DNA from: Spartobacteria bacterium
GTDB taxonomy: Bacteria > Verrucomicrobiota > Verrucomicrobiia > Chthoniobacterales > UBA10450
NCBI GenBank assembly: GCA_003169975.1
Contig: PNAA01000041.1
Span: forward strand, 657 to 64,656
Reading direction: 5' to 3'
DNA: 64,000 nucleotides
The notes under the pieces are model-generated. The model was not told the origin of the DNA and did no database searches. It was given only the letters and a program-made list of their open reading frames with translations. The translations under genes were made by a program, and so were the position numbers. Below are positions 17,687-26,433 of the stretch, piece after piece (positions within the stretch are counted from its first letter, which is position 1; each line of letters starts with the position of its first letter).

Positions 17687-18793
17687 GTGGAGCTGCAGGA
17701 TTGCCCAGCCTGGCGCGAAGCCTTTTTCGATAAGTGCAAGGACCACCGCTATTACGAGCTGATCGGGACGACCCTGACCGATAACTTCGATTATTTTTTC
17801 CTCATTCTCGAAGATACCGCGCGGCAAGTGCGGGCGATTCAGCCCCTCTTTTTCGTGCGCCAGAATCTGACCGAAGGCGTGGCCGGTCCGATGCGCGATA
17901 TGGTGGACCGGATCCGGCGCAAGTTTCCGCGTTTCCTCACCATGAAGACGCTGATGGTCGGCAGCACCGCGGGCGAAGGCCATCTCGGGGCTTGTCGCCC
18001 CGAAGATGCGGAATGGGTGGCGGAAGCGCTCCATTCCTGCCTGAGAGTGTTCGCCCGCGAGGCCCGCGCCTCGCTCGTGGTGTTGAAGGATTTCCCGGCG
18101 CGTTACCGCGCGCCGCTCCGCAACTTTTCCTCCAACGGCTACACCCGGATCGCCAGCATGCCGATGACGCGGCTCTCCCTGCAACACCGCGACTTCGACG
18201 AATACGTCGCTTCGTTAGGCAAAGCGACCCGGAAGAATCTGCGCCGCAAGTTTCGCAAGACGGCCCAAAGCGCGCCGATTCACTGCGAGGTCCTGACCGA
18301 CGTCACACCGGTGATCGACGAGCTTTATCCGCTCTACCTCCAGGTCCACGAACGCTCGAAGTTGCGTTTCGAAAGGCTGACGCCCGAGTATTTTTGCCGC
18401 CTCGGCCGGGAGATGCCGGAACGGACACGCTTCTTCGTCTGGCGGCAGGAAGGCAACGCGATCGCTTTCAGCCTCTGCCTGGTGCACGACGGCACGATTT
18501 ACGATGAGTACCTCGGGCTCGATTACCGCGTCGCCTTCGATCTCCATCTTTATTTCTACACGATGCGCGACATCATTACCTGGGCGCTCGCGCAAGGTCT
18601 GCACTCCTACTGCAGCAGCCCGCTCAATTACGATCCCAAACTGCACCTCGGCTGCGAGCTCGTCCCGCTCGATCTTTACGTGATGCACACCGGCAAGCTG
18701 CTCAATCCGCTCTTCCGCCGGGCGCTCCGTTTCCTCCAGCCGACCAAACACGATCCGGTGCTGCAGCAGTTCGCCAACGCGCACGAGCTTTAG
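17687..18793 (+). CDS. GNAT-superfamily acyltransferase (FemAB/COG3146-like)
   Basis: A 368-residue protein with a GNAT-like core in its second half (SLGKATRKNLRRKFRKTAQ; RFFVWRQEGNAIAFSLCLVHDG; YDEYLGLDYRVAFDLHLYFYTM). This layout resembles peptidoglycan-type aminoacyl/acyltransferases of the FemAB or BioF2 kind, but I cannot name the substrate. GTG at 17687 is the first standard start in frame. The frame stays open upstream to the MscS gene with coding-like sequence, so the true N-terminus may be longer. A 9-mer copy encodes SLG (18213). Confidence 0.65.
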   Translation: MELQDCPAWREAFFDKCKDHRYYELIGTTLTDNFDYFFLILEDTARQVRAIQPLFFVRQNLTEGVAGPMRDMVDRIRRKFPRFLTMKTLMVGSTAGEGHLGACRPEDAEWVAEALHSCLRVFAREARASLVVLKDFPARYRAPLRNFSSNGYTRIASMPMTRLSLQHRDFDEYVASLGKATRKNLRRKFRKTAQSAPIHCEVLTDVTPVIDELYPLYLQVHERSKLRFERLTPEYFCRLGREMPERTRFFVWRQEGNAIAFSLCLVHDGTIYDEYLGLDYRVAFDLHLYFYTMRDIITWALAQGLHSYCSSPLNYDPKLHLGCELVPLDLYVMHTGKLLNPLFRRALRFLQPTKHDPVLQQFANAHEL

Positions 18794-18897
18794 ATGCTGC
18801 TGTTCGCGGCTGCGCGGACCCGGATCTCCGGGCGAAATCATTCTGGGAGGAGCACAAGGATCTGAACCGCGTCTGGCGTTGCTTCGTAAACCCGTGG

Positions 18898-19266
18898 GTG
18901 CAGTTGTCGATCTGCGTCCTCCTTGCTACGGCCGCGGAATTATTCCTCAAGCTGGGCGCGATGGAAACGGCGAATCCTGCGAACGCCTGGTCGTGGACCG
19001 GGCTGACGGGACTTCGCTCCGGCTGGGTCTGGTGGGGCATCATCGCTTCGGTCGTTAGTCTTTTTAACTGGCTCGCCACTTTGCGGAAACTCCCGCTCAC
19101 GGTCGCGTTTCCGGTCGGCAACGTCGTGCACATCCTCGTCCCGCTCAGCAGCTGGATCTTTCTCGGAGAGGGCATCGTAACCCGGCGCTGGGTTGGCATC
19201 GCGCTTCTCGTGCTCGGCCTGATGATCGTGGCCAGGCCTGCCGCGAAGCTGGAGGAGCGCCTGTGA
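18898..19266 (+). CDS. small DMT/EamA-like membrane transporter subunit 1
   Basis: A protein of about 122 residues with four predicted helices (LSICVLLATAAELFLKLGA, WWGIIASVVSLFNWLA, LPLTVAFPVGNVVHILVPL, GIALLVLGLMIVA). This is the size and pattern of SMR/half-DMT transporters such as EmrE or ArnE. It overlaps the next gene by GTGA, and the pair is likely a heterodimer. The substrate is unknown. The GTG start is tentative: the frame stays open upstream, and a GGGAGG motif at 18845-18850 suggests a start a little earlier. Confidence 0.65.
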   Translation: MQLSICVLLATAAELFLKLGAMETANPANAWSWTGLTGLRSGWVWWGIIASVVSLFNWLATLRKLPLTVAFPVGNVVHILVPLSSWIFLGEGIVTRRWVGIALLVLGLMIVARPAAKLEERL

Positions 19267-19607
19267 CGCCTTTCGCCGCCCTCCTCATTTTCGTCACGGT
19301 CGGCTGCTTTGTCGCCGGGCAGATTCTGCTCAAGCATGCGATGGACATCACAGCGCGCGAGCGTTATTCCCGCCGCCACGCGACGCTCGTCTTCGCCGCC
19401 GCCATCGCCGTCTTCGCGGTCAATTTCTTTGTCAATATCGGGCTGCTCCAGCGCTTCGATCTCAGCTATTTCTTTCCCTTTCAGGGCTTGAGCGTGATCC
19501 TGATTGCCCTCGCCGGCGCGTTCATTTTGAAGGAGAAATTGACCGCTCGCCTAACGATTGGCTCGCTGGTCATCGCCCTGGGAGTGGTCCTCGTCTCGCT
19601 GAGCTAG
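19263..19607 (+). CDS. small DMT/EamA-like membrane transporter subunit 2
   Basis: A 114-residue, four-helix protein (LLIFVTVGCFVAGQILLKHA at the N-terminus, then a segment with LSYFFPFQGLSVILIALA and ILKEKL). It resembles the C-terminal half of EamA transporters. The GTG start at 19263 overlaps the TGA of subunit 1. A paired-subunit arrangement like ArnE/ArnF is inferred from size and overlap. A 9-mer copy lies near the C-terminus (19549). Confidence 0.7.
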   Translation: MTPFAALLIFVTVGCFVAGQILLKHAMDITARERYSRRHATLVFAAAIAVFAVNFFVNIGLLQRFDLSYFFPFQGLSVILIALAGAFILKEKLTARLTIGSLVIALGVVLVSLS

Positions 19608-19611
19608 GCGC

Positions 19612-19701
19612 TTTAGACGCCTCCCTCTGGGAGGCGCGGGAGTCGAATACAATCGTGTTGGCGCGGCTCGCCCTCGCGCTTCGCAGAGCGAAGCGTCTAC
19701 A
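19612..19701. repeat. TGTAGAC-family palindromic element, copy 1
   Basis: 90 bases with ends TTTAGACGCC and AAGCGTCTACA. The right arm CGCTTCGCAGAGCGAAGCG is a hairpin by itself. Two relatives with the same ends and length lie at 42538-42633 and 61517-61610. Confidence 0.8.
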
Positions 19702-19704
19702 GCG

Positions 19705-20547
19705 CTATTCGTGGTCCTGAGTTAGCGCCGGCAGCAAGCGGCGCAGCGCGACCTCGTTCGTGCGACGCGCTTCAGCCGGGTCGCGCGACGGAAGTTTCGG
19801 ATGATCCATTTCCGAGACGAAGCGCTGTTTCCGTCGGGCATAAACGGCGGGCGACCACGCGCCGCAAATGTCGCCCGCGACGATGCGGCTTCCTCTTCCG
19901 AGCAAGTCGATCGCCCAGGCAACCTCCTCGGTGGTGAACCGGCCGCTTTCCCAATTCGTGACCGCGTCTTCCGCGCGCAGGCAGTCGAGATCCACCGTCA
20001 CGTAAACCTGCGCCGCGCCGAGCTGGTCGACAAAGCGCGCAAATTTCTCGCGCCAGTTTTCGCGCAAGATCGCGCCGCGCCGCGCCTGCTCCTTTTCGCT
20101 TCGATCATCCGCCCAGGGATGCACCTCCAGCCGTCCGCTCCGTTCCGCCCGTTGGTTGCCAAAGATCCGGCCGGGCCACCAGCATTCGAAGTTGCTGCAA
20201 CCCCACACGCTCACCCTTTGCACCTGCGGCAATTCGAGCGCGCGATTGACCCAGCCACCGCAGCACCAGCGCGGCGGCCGGATGTCCCAGTCGGGATGAT
20301 TATCGAACGAGACGACCGTCGTTAGGCGAGTCAGCCGGCGGAGCCAGAGCGCGGTCAGGTGATGAAAATCACCGGAACCGTAAAGAACGAAAGCCTCCTT
20401 GGGCGCTTCGCGATAAAATTCTTCGATCAATCGTGACGGCGCGGAGAAGCGAAGCTGCGGCCCCCAGGCAGTGGCATCCCGTGTCTCGAACGGGACCGCG
20501 TCCGCGAACCAGGCATTATCCAGGTTGAGATGAATCGCCTTGGCCAA
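19705..20547 (-). CDS. arginase-fold (ureohydrolase-like) protein
   Basis: The 280-residue product has diverged versions of the arginase-family metal motifs: GSGDFHH (for GGDH), DNHPDWD (for DxHxD) and TVDLDCL (for SxDxDxxDP). Most dinuclear-metal ligands are therefore kept. The substrate loop differs from arginase, agmatinase and HutG, so the reaction is open. TTG at 20547 is the start; no nearby ATG fits. Confidence 0.7.
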   Translation of the reverse strand: MAKAIHLNLDNAWFADAVPFETRDATAWGPQLRFSAPSRLIEEFYREAPKEAFVLYGSGDFHHLTALWLRRLTRLTTVVSFDNHPDWDIRPPRWCCGGWVNRALELPQVQRVSVWGCSNFECWWPGRIFGNQRAERSGRLEVHPWADDRSEKEQARRGAILRENWREKFARFVDQLGAAQVYVTVDLDCLRAEDAVTNWESGRFTTEEVAWAIDLLGRGSRIVAGDICGAWSPAVYARRKQRFVSEMDHPKLPSRDPAEARRTNEVALRRLLPALTQDHE

Positions 20548-20638
20548 GACTCAAACGTTGCCTCGGCCAGGATGAAAGCAACGGCGCAACGCTTTTCCGA
20601 TGCGCGCAGCACTCACTCCAGGCGCGAAGGTACGTTGC

Positions 20639-21106
20639 ATGGCAACCAAGAGGACGAACGGAGGCAAAAACGAATGCGAGGACCGAGACTTCCTCTGTCG
20701 CGTTCGAGATGCGTTCGGGGTATTTGCGCGAAAGACGTCGGCGGTTCTCGGGAGCGCGTGGGCTTTTGTCTGCGCCATTCTCATCATCGTCGTCTGGGCG
20801 ATGACGGGTCCGACCTTCCATTACTCGGACACGTGGCAGCTCATCATTAACACCGGGACCACCATCGTCACTTTCCTAATGGTCTTCCTGATTCAGAACA
20901 CGCAAAACCGCGACGCGAAGGCTGTTCACCTCAAGCTCGATGAATTGATTCGCGCCCTCGGACCCGCACGCAACAAACTGGTCGATTTGGAAAAGCTTTC
21001 CGATGACGAACTGGAGAAGATCGAGGGCGAATTCGAGAAGCTGCGGAAAAAAGCGGACGGCGCGAAAGAAAAGGTCGAAGAACTCAAGAGCGCCGTTTCG
21101 CGGTGA
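20639..21106 (+). CDS. low-affinity iron permease family membrane protein
   Basis: A 155-residue protein with two membrane helices (SAWAFVCAILIIVVWAM and IINTGTTIVTFLMVFLIQ), then QNTQNRDAKAVHLKLDELIRA and a charged coiled-coil tail. This is the pattern of the bacterial low-affinity iron permease family (PF04120-like); direct iron transport by bacterial members is not well shown. I chose ATG at 20639 because GAAGG precedes it. Its 3' end overlaps nth, convergent, by 23 bases. Confidence 0.82.
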   Translation: MATKRTNGGKNECEDRDFLCRVRDAFGVFARKTSAVLGSAWAFVCAILIIVVWAMTGPTFHYSDTWQLIINTGTTIVTFLMVFLIQNTQNRDAKAVHLKLDELIRALGPARNKLVDLEKLSDDELEKIEGEFEKLRKKADGAKEKVEELKSAVSR

Positions 21107-21782
21107 CGGGCTCGGTGGTTTCCAGCGGGCGCGCTTCTCCGCTGCGGATAAAACCTTTCCCGCTCGGGCAAAGGGAAAGAATTTCGCAGCTACGACAATC
21201 GGGGCGCCGCGCGAAGCAGCGCCGGCGCCCATGCCAGATGAGCCAGTGGCTCCAGTCCGTCCAATATTTCCTCGGAATCAGCTTCATCAGGTCGCGCTCG
21301 ATCTTCTCCGGATCTTTGTGACTCGTTAGGCCAAGCCGCTGCGCCAGGCGCGCGACATGAGTATCGACCACGACACCCTCGTTTTTGTGGAAGGCATTGC
21401 CCAGAACCACGTTGGCCGTCTTTCGGCCGACGCCGGGTAACGCGTGCAACTCCGCCATGGTCTGCGGCACTTTGCCGTTGCGCTCCCTCTCAATTGCCGC
21501 GGCTGCCGCGCGAATGCTTTTGGTCTTGTTCCGAAAGAAGCCGGTCGATTGGATTGCCTTTTCCAGTTCCGCCGACGGCGCGGCCGCGTAATCCGCTGCC
21601 GTCCGATAGCGGGCGAAGAGTGCCGGCGTCACCAGGTTGACCCGCTTGTCGGTGCATTGCGCGGAGAGAATGGTCGCGATCAGGAGTTGCAAGGGTGTCT
21701 GGAAATCGAGCTCGCAATGCGCGTCCGGATAAACCTTCGGCAGCACCTTGACCAGCCGCTTCGCCCGCTCAGCTCTCGTCAT
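21084..21782 (-). CDS. nth: endonuclease III
   Basis: A 232-residue DNA glycosylase/AP lyase. It shows LLIATILSAQCTDKRVN, the helix-hairpin-helix LPGVGRKTANVVLG with the catalytic Lys, and VVDTHVARLAQRL with the catalytic Asp. The Fe-S cluster cysteines appear as CFARRPDCRSCEILSLC. It removes oxidised pyrimidines. ATG at 21782 (MTRAERAKRL) fits the family. Last gene of the miaA-hflX-PGPGW-nth run; its start overlaps the PGPGW gene by 14 bases. Confidence 0.94.
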   Translation of the reverse strand: MTRAERAKRLVKVLPKVYPDAHCELDFQTPLQLLIATILSAQCTDKRVNLVTPALFARYRTAADYAAAPSAELEKAIQSTGFFRNKTKSIRAAAAAIERERNGKVPQTMAELHALPGVGRKTANVVLGNAFHKNEGVVVDTHVARLAQRLGLTSHKDPEKIERDLMKLIPRKYWTDWSHWLIWHGRRRCFARRPDCRSCEILSLCPSGKGFIRSGEARPLETTEPVTAKRRS

Positions 21783-22065
21783 TGCCCAACGACTCCTTGG
21801 AAGCGACTCCCCTGCGCCACCATTGCCGACGGCGGGCTCTTCCCCAGAAAACGCCGCCGCGCCGGATGAGCCGGCGTGCCCAGGCAAATTCGGTCGCAAG
21901 CAGCGCCAGACCGAGTGGCACGACCAGGACCGCCGGCCCCGGCAGGACGATCAAGGCCAGACCGAACAAGACCACCGTCGAGCCGATGACCGCGACGATC
22001 AGTTTGCGAACGCGCGGCCGATTGGCGAGGCCGAGGCGTTGCACCCATTTCCAATACCACTTCAC
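21769..22065 (-). CDS. PGPGW-family small transmembrane protein
   Basis: 98 residues: two hydrophobic helices (KLIVAVIGSTVVLFGLALIV and AVLVVPLGLALLATEFAWA) joined by LPGPAV, the signature of the PGPGW family (PF09656-like), then a basic tail. Its role is unknown. GTG start at 22065, six bases after hflX, overlapping nth. Confidence 0.75.
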   Translation of the reverse strand: MKWYWKWVQRLGLANRPRVRKLIVAVIGSTVVLFGLALIVLPGPAVLVVPLGLALLATEFAWARRLIRRGGVFWGRARRRQWWRRGVASKESLGNDES

Positions 22066-22071
22066 CGCTCG

Positions 22072-23370
22072 TTAGGTCGCCGAGTGGGCGGCTTCGGGTG
22101 AATGGTCGAGAAACGGCGAGAGCCTCTGCTCCAATTGGGGAGGGACGTGCGCGACCAACTCAACGAACTCGCCTTCATACCGCAACTCAAGCACATGACC
22201 GACCCGGTGCACTTCTGCAAGCAAGGCCGATTCACTCTGCGGGAGCCGATAACGGCAGCGCAGCCGCCATGACCCGAGCACATTCTGCAGGGCCGGCACC
22301 AGCTCGTCGACGCCTTCCCGGCTCCGCGCAGAGATGGCGACGCTCCCGGGAAATTTTTCTCGATAAACCTGCACCAGATCCCGGTCGGGGAGCGCATCGA
22401 TCTTGTTGAAGACCACCATCGTTTGCTTCCCGTAGGCGCCGATTTCCTTGATCACCGCATCGACCGCCGCCATGTGCTCGTCGAGGCGTGGATGACTCAG
22501 GTCGACGACGTGGATGAGCAAGTCAGCCTCGACCACCTCCTCAAGCGTGGCCTTGAACGACTCGATCAAGGTGTGCGGAAGATTGCGCAGGAAGCCGACC
22601 GTATCGGTCAGCAGGACGCGTTGTTTGTTAGGCAAAACCAGGCTCCGGGTCGTCGGATCGAGGGTCGCGAAAAGTTTGTCCTCCGCCAGCAGATCGGCGC
22701 CGGTGAGGAGATTGAGCAGGGTCGACTTGCCCGCATTGGTATAACCGACGACCGCGGCCACCGGCCACCGGTGACGCTTCCGTCCCTGGCGCTGCACCGC
22801 GCGATGCTTGCGCACTTCATTGAGATCGCGCTCCAGCCGCGCGATCCGCTCCTGCACCCGCCGGCGATCGACTTCGAGCTGCGTTTCGCCCGGGCCCCGC
22901 GTCCCGATGCCGCCGGATTGGCGGGAAAGATGCGTCCACATTCTCGTTAGGCGCGGGAGGAGATATTGCAGCTGCGCCAACTCGATTTGCAATCGTCCTT
23001 CGCGACTCCGGGCGCGCTGCGCGAAAATATCGAGGATGAGCTGGGTGCGATCGAGCACTTTTCTCGAAAAGAGATTTTCCAGGTTCCGGCCCTGCGCCGG
23101 CGAGAGTTCGTTGTCGAAAATGACCGAGGTGACTTCCTGATCCTGGAACGATTCCTTGATCAACTCCGCTTTCCCTTTGCCGATGTAAAACGGCGCGGTC
23201 GGCTTCTGCAATTTTTGCGTCACGGTGTCGACCACTTGCGCGCCGGCCGAGCTCGCCAGCTCACGCAGTTCCTCGAGCGAATCGCGCAAATCCCATTTCG
23301 AGACGCCTTCTTTTTCGAGTCCGATGAGGAGCGCGCGCTCCTGTTTCCGATGCGGCTGCGTCTCAATCAT
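22072..23370 (-). CDS. hflX: ribosome-associated GTPase HflX
   Basis: A 432-residue GTPase. The N-terminal HflX domain has YIGKGKAELI and FDNELSPAQGRNLE, then a Gly-rich linker (GGIGTRGPGETQLE), then the G domain with VVGYTNAGKST (G1), DTVGFLRNLP (G3) and VFNKIDAL (G4). HflX splits stalled ribosomes under stress. It overlaps miaA by 8 bases, the common miaA-hflX order. Its TAA stop sits in a TCGTTAGGT variant of the window-wide motif. Confidence 0.95.
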   Translation of the reverse strand: MIETQPHRKQERALLIGLEKEGVSKWDLRDSLEELRELASSAGAQVVDTVTQKLQKPTAPFYIGKGKAELIKESFQDQEVTSVIFDNELSPAQGRNLENLFSRKVLDRTQLILDIFAQRARSREGRLQIELAQLQYLLPRLTRMWTHLSRQSGGIGTRGPGETQLEVDRRRVQERIARLERDLNEVRKHRAVQRQGRKRHRWPVAAVVGYTNAGKSTLLNLLTGADLLAEDKLFATLDPTTRSLVLPNKQRVLLTDTVGFLRNLPHTLIESFKATLEEVVEADLLIHVVDLSHPRLDEHMAAVDAVIKEIGAYGKQTMVVFNKIDALPDRDLVQVYREKFPGSVAISARSREGVDELVPALQNVLGSWRLRCRYRLPQSESALLAEVHRVGHVLELRYEGEFVELVAHVPPQLEQRLSPFLDHSPEAAHSAT

Positions 23371-24271
23371 TCAAGGGGAGGCAAAGGGAAACCTTTTGCA
23401 GGATCCAATCGACGGCGGCTGCGTGATCCTTGAGAAGAGACAAATTCAGTGATTCCAGATTAGGTTGCCGCCGGAACCAGGTCAACTGTCTTTTGGCATA
23501 GCGGCGGGTCGCTTGCTGAATCGCCGCGATGCACTCCGGCGAGCTTATCCTGCCTGCAAGAAGTTGCCGGACCTGATCCAACCCGAGGGTTTTCGCAGCC
23601 GTCGTGCTGAGCTGACCGATCGTCGCGACTTCCTCCTTCACGCCGGCGCGCAACATCTCTTCGACCCGACGATCGATGCGAAAATTGAGCTCGGCCCGAT
23701 CACGAAAAACAAAAACTCCGGGCGCCTGAGATGACTCTTCCCACTGCGACCGTTGCGCGGAAGCCGGCGCCCTGGTCTGCGCAAAAATCTCCAGCGCCCT
23801 AACGACACGCCGTTTGTTCTGCCGATCGATCTTCTCTGCGCCTGCCGGATCGACCGCGGCGAGGCGCGCGTTCAGTTCGTCGAGCGAAAGCGTATTCAGT
23901 TCCGCGCGCAACTTCGAATCAACCGCTGGCAGCGGCGCCAGACCGTGAGTTAGTGCCTTCAGGTAGAGCCCGCTCCCGCCGACGACGAGAGCTAGTTTGC
24001 CGCGGCGGTTGATTTCCTCGATCGCAGCGCGCGCCAGCGTGCGAAATTTCTCCGCGCTCATTTCCTCTGTCGGAGGCACGCAAGCGATCAAATGGTGGGG
24101 CGCTTTGCGCAGCATAGCCGCGTCGGGCTGAGCGGTCAGGATGGGCAGACCACGATAAAGCTGGAACGCGTCGGCGCTGACAATCTCCGCGCCGCAGCGT
24201 GCCGCGACGTCGGCCGCGAGCTCGGATTTCCCGCCCGCCGTCGGACCGGCGATGAAGAAGACCGATTTCAT
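23363..24271 (-). CDS. miaA: tRNA dimethylallyltransferase
   Basis: This 302-residue enzyme has the P-loop FIAGPTAGGKSELA, DAFQLYRGLPILTAQP, and the C-terminal QQATRRYAKRQLTWFRRQPN. It isopentenylates A37 of tRNAs that read UNN codons. It is first in the miaA-hflX-PGPGW-nth run. A palindromic element sits directly upstream (24284-24352). Confidence 0.95.
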   Translation of the reverse strand: MKSVFFIAGPTAGGKSELAADVAARCGAEIVSADAFQLYRGLPILTAQPDAAMLRKAPHHLIACVPPTEEMSAEKFRTLARAAIEEINRRGKLALVVGGSGLYLKALTHGLAPLPAVDSKLRAELNTLSLDELNARLAAVDPAGAEKIDRQNKRRVVRALEIFAQTRAPASAQRSQWEESSQAPGVFVFRDRAELNFRIDRRVEEMLRAGVKEEVATIGQLSTTAAKTLGLDQVRQLLAGRISSPECIAAIQQATRRYAKRQLTWFRRQPNLESLNLSLLKDHAAAVDWILQKVSLCLPLND

Positions 24272-24283
24272 TTCGGCAAATCA

Positions 24284-24352
24284 CAATGTGGGAGGGGCCT
24301 TTGTGCCCCGATCGGCGCCGCCATTCGCCGCACAAAGGCGGCTCCCACATTG
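24284..24352. repeat. GGAG-type REPIN-like element
   Basis: 69 bases, perfect ends CAATGTGGGAG/CTCCCACATTG. Each arm folds: GGGGCCTTTGTGCCCC on the left and CGCCGCACAAAGGCGG on the right. The TGTGGGAG start followed by a GC hairpin is the form of well-known Pseudomonas REPs. It lies between the RRM gene terminator and miaA. Confidence 0.78.
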
Positions 24353-24371
24353 AAGACGCTCAAGGCTTCCA

Positions 24372-24422
24372 TAAAAAAGACCGGGAGACCCGGCGGCGCG
24401 AGGCCACCTGATCTCCCGGTCA
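24372..24422 (-). terminator. intrinsic terminator of the RRM gene
   Basis: On the minus strand ACCGGGAGA pairs with TCTCCCGGT around a GC-rich loop and is followed by CTTTTTTAT. It lies just past the RRM gene stop. Confidence 0.85.
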
Positions 24423-24435
24423 CGAAGGAGGGCAA

Positions 24436-24957
24436 TTAATCGCGCGAATGACTGTCGGATTTCGCGCCGCTGACGACCAGCTTGCGGCCCAGGAATTCCT
24501 TGTCGTGCAATTCCGCGACGGCGCGTTTCGCTTCCTCGATCGACTGCATCTGGACGAAGGCGAATCCTTTCGAGCGTTCATTGTGCTTGTAGGTCACCAC
24601 TTCGGCGTTCTGCACCTGGCCGACGCCGTTGAAGAGCTCGAACAAGTCGCTCTCGGTCGCGTCGAAGGAGAGGTTGCCGACGTAAAGACGCGGCGTCGTC
24701 ACTTCGATCGACTCCGGTTTGCGTGAAACACGCTCCGACCGGGGCGCACCATTGCGCACCTTGGGTGCACCGTTCCGCGAAGACGCGGCCGGTTTTGCGG
24801 AACTATCGGCGCTTCCGAAAAAGGCCGTTACTTTCTGCCAAAAGCTCTTTTTTGCGGGAGCCTTCGACTCCGCGCGATCGTCGCGCGTATCGAACCGCCG
24901 GCGGGATCCCCCACGACGCGGGCGCCGTGAGTTTCTCCCGGGGGATTGAGATTTCAT
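24436..24957 (-). CDS. RRM-domain RNA-binding protein
   Basis: 173 residues: an Arg/Ser/Lys-rich N-terminal half, then one RNA recognition motif with RNP2 (LYVGNLSF) and RNP1 (KGFAFVQM). It resembles cyanobacterial Rbp proteins, RNA chaperones often induced by cold. I chose ATG at 24957 (MKSQSPGRN), preceded by GAGG at the right distance. A terminator follows. Confidence 0.87.
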   Translation of the reverse strand: MKSQSPGRNSRRPRRGGSRRRFDTRDDRAESKAPAKKSFWQKVTAFFGSADSSAKPAASSRNGAPKVRNGAPRSERVSRKPESIEVTTPRLYVGNLSFDATESDLFELFNGVGQVQNAEVVTYKHNERSKGFAFVQMQSIEEAKRAVAELHDKEFLGRKLVVSGAKSDSHSRD

Positions 24958-25347
24958 AATAATCCTCGGTTTTAAACCAGTTACTTTGTGGGCGGAGCGC
25001 ATCAAGCGATGCACGGTCCACGGCGCGCGAACCCCGAAGGGTCCAATCAAGCAGCTCAAAAGCAGTCTGCGCGGCCAAAGGAAACTCCGCCTCGTCGGGC
25101 CGGGAAACGGGATCAGGCAAAAGCCTGGCCGCGTGCGATCTCCGTCGCGGCATTTTGGTCGGGATGGACGAGAATGCCGGCTTCATTTTTCCAAAAAACT
25201 GGACGATCGCGGGAAGCAGACCTGCACCTGAGCTTCCCGGCAACAGCGCACACTATTCCCGAGTCGAACGTGATTGCAAGCCTGAAGCGTGAGAGGTAGC
25301 CCGATGGCCGTTTCCCCCGCGCGCTGGCCGCCAGCGGGCGACCCGGG
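24958..25347. other. 390-base non-coding region upstream of the RRM gene
   Basis: No convincing gene. The region would hold the RRM gene promoter and perhaps a long 5' leader, as RRM proteins often control their own mRNA. A hairpin CGCTGG-CCG-CCAGCG near 25321-25335, without a T run, lies just past the epimerase stop and may help end its transcript. Confidence 0.35.
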
Positions 25348-26301
25348 TCACGGGCGGTCCTGCGTCTGATGAAACCATTCGATGAAACGCGGCAGTCCGA
25401 CGCGCAGCGGCGTGACCGGTCGATACCCGAGCAGCCGACGCGCCTTGGAGATATCCGCGCAGGTCAGCGGCACGTCCCCCGGCTGCTCCGGGAGCCGATT
25501 GATCGTCGCCTTGCGACCGAGCGCGTCCTCAATCGCCACGATCAAATCCTTTAGCAGGATTGTCTCGCTCTCGCCCAGATTGAAAATATCGAAGAGCGGG
25601 CCCGCGTAGCCTAACGACGCCGTCACGCCCTGAACGATGTCGTCAATGTAGGTGTAATCGCGCCGGGTCGTGCCGTCGCCAAATTGGTCGATCGGCTGGC
25701 CGTGCCAAATCCGCCGCGTGAACTGGTGGATCGCCAGGTCGGGCCGCTGCCGCGGGCCGTAAACGGTAAAGAAGCGCAGCGCGACGATCCGCATCCCGTA
25801 AAGATGCGAATAGGTGGAGCAAAGAAATTCCCCGGCGAGTTTCGTCGCCGCGTAGGGGCTCACCGTTTGTGTGAGATGCAGATCTTCTGAAAACGGCACC
25901 GTCTCGGCCAGCCCGTAGACCGATGAGCTGGAAGCGAAAATGAAGCGGTCAATGCCCACCGTGCGTGCCGCCTCCAGCAAATGCAGCGTGCCGCCGACAT
26001 TGGTGTCGTAATAAAGCTGCGGATGCCCGATCGACGGGCGCACTCCGGCGCGCGCCGCCAGATGGATGACGGTGTCGACTTTCTCGCGATGAAAAACATC
26101 GCCTACCGCGCGCGCGTCGCGCAGATCGGCGTGATACACCGTTATTTTGTCCGCGACGGCGGCGATGTTTCCGCGTTTTATTTGCGGATCATAAAAGTCG
26201 TTGAAGTCGTCCAGGATCGCGACCTGGTGCCCGCCGTCGAGCAGCTTCTCGACAAGGTGCGAGCCGATGAATCCGGCGCCACCCGTGACGAGAATTCTCA
26301 T
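25348..26301 (-). CDS. NAD-dependent nucleotide-sugar epimerase (UDP-glucuronate 4-epimerase-like)
   Basis: A 317-residue extended SDR. It has the NAD-binding VTGGAGFIGSHLVEKLL, HLAARAGVRPSI, the Ser/Tyr/Lys active site (ASSSSVYG; SPYAATK) and RFFTVYGPRQRPD. The closest fit is UDP-glucuronate 4-epimerase/CapI, making UDP-galacturonate for surface polysaccharide. I chose ATG at 26301 (MRILVTGG). The frame is open for another 188 codons, but that part is repeat and antisense to the M23 gene. Confidence 0.87.
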   Translation of the reverse strand: MRILVTGGAGFIGSHLVEKLLDGGHQVAILDDFNDFYDPQIKRGNIAAVADKITVYHADLRDARAVGDVFHREKVDTVIHLAARAGVRPSIGHPQLYYDTNVGGTLHLLEAARTVGIDRFIFASSSSVYGLAETVPFSEDLHLTQTVSPYAATKLAGEFLCSTYSHLYGMRIVALRFFTVYGPRQRPDLAIHQFTRRIWHGQPIDQFGDGTTRRDYTYIDDIVQGVTASLGYAGPLFDIFNLGESETILLKDLIVAIEDALGRKATINRLPEQPGDVPLTCADISKARRLLGYRPVTPLRVGLPRFIEWFHQTQDRP

Positions 26302-26353
26302 GGCGCGAGCGTAAGGAGGAAGCGCCGGGCGGGCAAGGAGAGAACGGGGCGGT

Positions 26354-26421
26354 GGTGGAGTGATGGAGTAGTGGAGTAATGTTGGACGACGACTCCAACA
26401 CTCCATTACTCCAACACTCCT
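26354..26421. repeat. GGAGT-rich inverted repeat
   Basis: The left arm contains ATGGAGTAGTGGAGTAATG and the right arm is the complement of GGAGTGTTGGAGTAATGGAG. They meet at CGACGA. It lies between the divergent epimerase and M23 peptidase genes and is built from short GGAGT units. Confidence 0.65.
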
Positions 26422-26433
26422 CAGCACGCGCGA

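Noticed and set aside
16486-17739. Open frame of 417 codons on the minus strand
   Set aside because: Antisense to the MscS-type channel; extreme Asp/Glu/Arg content and no domains.
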